This document shows, piece after piece, positions 28,560-29,885 of a stretch of DNA of 29,885 nt. A program made the translations under genes and the position numbers. Each line of letters starts with the position of its first letter. Position 1 is the stretch's first letter. Location of the stretch: positions 60,413 through 90,297 of the forward strand of contig NW_003546498.1 of assembly GCF_000090795.2 (NCBI RefSeq). The letters are read 5' to 3'. The DNA is from Amphimedon queenslandica. Taxonomy: Eukaryota; Porifera; Demospongiae; Haplosclerida; Niphatidae. The notes beneath the pieces are model-generated. The model was not told where the DNA came from and did not search any database. It saw only the letters and a list, made by a program, of their open reading frames with translations.

Positions 28560-29087
28560 GGATAACCTTGCCTGGCTGTTGGAGAAGCCTTTGGACAGAA
28601 ATTTCTGTCTTATTTTGCTGATAGAAAACTCATGACTTGTCCCCATGTGTTGGTCGCCATTTTATTTCATTGTGGCCACTCCCACATTTAATGAAATATT
28701 TAAAACTGAATTTATATACCCTTTTCAATGCATAGCAACTACTGTATTACACATAAATAGGTGTGACGTACGTGTACATACAGACAGACAAGGCATACTT
28801 GTGTTGTTTCAGGCTCGCCCCAAAAATAATAACTGTATGTAACAATAGTAATAATAATTGTACATCAGGCCACCAAATTAATTTAGCCCAGCCTATATAT
28901 TGGCTCACTAACTAGTGCACAGGCTTCTCATGCATGCACAAACTACATATAATAGATGTATTGATAATGTTTACACCTCAGTTTAGACACAGTTCACAAG
29001 TAATGACATCTAACCTCTGTCACTGGGAGGGGACGTGGTAGTGAACAAAGTATGCTGTGGGACTTTAGCAACTATGAAGATAACTTG
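28560..29087. other. Non-coding stretch between the ISL2EU and hAT elements
   Basis: About 530 bp without a recognised gene. It has a GTCGCCATTTTA word near 28651 and GGTGTGACGTACGTG with a GGCTCGCCCCA word near 28760-28820 that weakly echoes 3110-3205. Nothing else is supported. Confidence 0.4.
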
Positions 29088-29097
29088 TAGTGATGTA

Positions 29098-29125
29098 CCG
29101 ATACTGATATTAGTATCAGTATCGG
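29098..29125. repeat. Perfect palindrome at the hAT terminus
   Basis: Twelve-base arms CCGATACTGATA and TATCAGTATCGG around TTAG. Further CGGTA/CCGATA words follow at about 29143-29180 and 29205. Subterminal repeats of this kind are typical binding sites for hAT BED fingers; the role here is inferred. Confidence 0.85.
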
Positions 29126-29219
29126 CATTATTTTAGCTGTATCGGTAAGAATCGGTTTGATAATTAAAGTTTGCCGATATTAATAATTACTAATTAACTA
29201 CCGACACACCCACATCAAA

Positions 29220-29606
29220 ATGGCTGAGGCACATGTTGAAGAGTGTGAAGAAGGTCCAAGCCAAAGTCTCTTAATCCCAAGCGGTTCTACTTCTTCAGAA
29301 CGTAAAAAGAAGAGTGCTATCTGGGCATTTTATTCTGTAAGCCCGAATGACTCGAGTAAAGCAGTGTGTCACACATGCAAAGAACAAGTGTCTCGTGGTG
29401 GGAAAACGTCTAGATCATTTAATACTACTAATCTTCGCAAGCACTTAGAGATTCATCCTGATAAGTACAAGGAATTTTGTACGGTAGAAGAAGAAAGTGC
29501 GAAAGAAAAATCAATTGGGAAACGACAGTTAACGTTGGAAACTACTCTGCTGTTAATTGCTGTTAATTGCTGTTATTCTGGACATGGTTTACTTTTTACA
29601 ACCTGA
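29220..29606 (+). CDS. hAT transposase N-terminus with BED zinc finger, probably broken
   Basis: ATG 29220 lies in AAAATGG. After an acidic lead comes KKKSAIWAFYSVSPNDSSKA, then VCHTCKEQVSRGG (zinc Cys pair), SFNTTNLRKHLEIH (zinc His pair, H-x3-H), DKYKEF and RQLTLETTLL. This is the BED finger of ZBED-like hAT transposases, which binds element ends. The finger is intact. After LTLE the frame runs into a TGTTAATTGC repeat (29548-29572) and stops at 29604, where the family would continue for hundreds of residues. So this is either a truncated transposase or one interrupted by another insertion. Confidence 0.8.
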   Translation: MAEAHVEECEEGPSQSLLIPSGSTSSERKKKSAIWAFYSVSPNDSSKAVCHTCKEQVSRGGKTSRSFNTTNLRKHLEIHPDKYKEFCTVEEESAKEKSIGKRQLTLETTLLLIAVNCCYSGHGLLFTT

Positions 29607-29885
29607 GGATGTCGCCCCCAGGTCGTCCTAAAATTGATTTCACCCACGTGCGATATATACATATATTTGTATGTCAACACTTACATGTCTTGTATACATG
29701 TTGTATTGGAGAAATAACAAGCCTTAGCAACCACCCACCCACGCTACGTAAGTGGTTGTGGTTACGGCAAACAAAATGACGGCTTGCACATGGGACAAAG
29801 TTACGAACTTTCTAACAGCAAAAGAACATAGAGATAGTATCTAAAAGTCTTCTCTGGAAGAATTAGAAGGAAATGAGAACCTTCA
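29607..29885. other. Unassigned sequence downstream of the BED exon
   Basis: No family recognised. A short open stretch from ATG 29777 (MTACTWDKVTNFLTAKEHRD) ends at a stop near 29840. It may be an inserted element, an intron of the hAT gene, or the start of another decayed gene. Confidence 0.3.

Larger units (their letters stand above)
29088..29885 (+). mobile_element. 5' end of a hAT element, truncated by the window end
   Basis: A hAT-like terminus (TAGTGATGTACCGATAC, from about 29088) is followed by a perfect subterminal palindrome and, 130 bp in, a BED-finger reading frame. The other end and any 8-bp target duplication lie outside the window. Sequence after about 29550 no longer fits the family, so the coding part may be interrupted. 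Confidence 0.7.

Overview
This window reads as eukaryotic, animal-type genomic DNA that is AT-rich and packed with decayed mobile elements. I see no convincing single-copy host gene. The likely source is an early-branching metazoan, and a demosponge is my best guess. The reasons are very short spliceosomal introns (about 40 to 110 bp), a compact AT-rich layout, and the mix of families: Helitron, hAT, BEL/Pao, Ty3/gypsy (Mag-like), Merlin, an ISL2EU-type element, and multicopy SAMD3-like and C2H2/transposase-like families. The organism is an inference from memory of those families, not a database result. Nearly every coding region carries stops or frameshifts.

Layout. 1-2925 (-): N-terminal and Rep part of a Helitron protein with two short introns, truncated by the window start. 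3240-5070 (-): decayed hAT transposase of the ZMYM1/DUF4371 type. 5180-6198 and 13081-14465 (-): two halves of one C2H2-finger, transposase-like pseudogene. They are split by a complete but dead BEL/Pao LTR retrotransposon (about 6199-13080, +), and the upstream half also carries a MITE at 13606-13842. 14689-14819 and 20040-21700 (+): two parts of a SAMD3-like multi-exon pseudogene, split by a Mag-like gypsy element (14915-19706, coding on -) that is flanked by a perfect 4-bp AACT duplication. Peeling off BEL, MITE and gypsy leaves an older unit of about 5 kb with two divergent genes, C2H2/transposase-like and SAMD3-like.

22402-23490 (+): Merlin-type transposase pseudogene. 23533-23789: MITE-like element whose inverted repeats enclose a tRNA-like pol III unit. 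24213-28552: ISL2EU-type DNA transposon with inverted repeats of about 100 bp. It has a THAP plus DDE transposase on + and a convergent SWIM/YqaJ-nuclease/PHD gene on -. 29088-29885: 5' end of another hAT element with a BED finger, cut by the window end.

The genes do not form a pathway. They are layers of independent insertions, and their order can be worked out from the sequence. The best candidates for a second look are the divergent two-gene unit, the convergent transposase/YqaJ element, the tRNA-like unit enclosed in inverted repeats, and a MITE bordered by direct repeats of about 30 bp.
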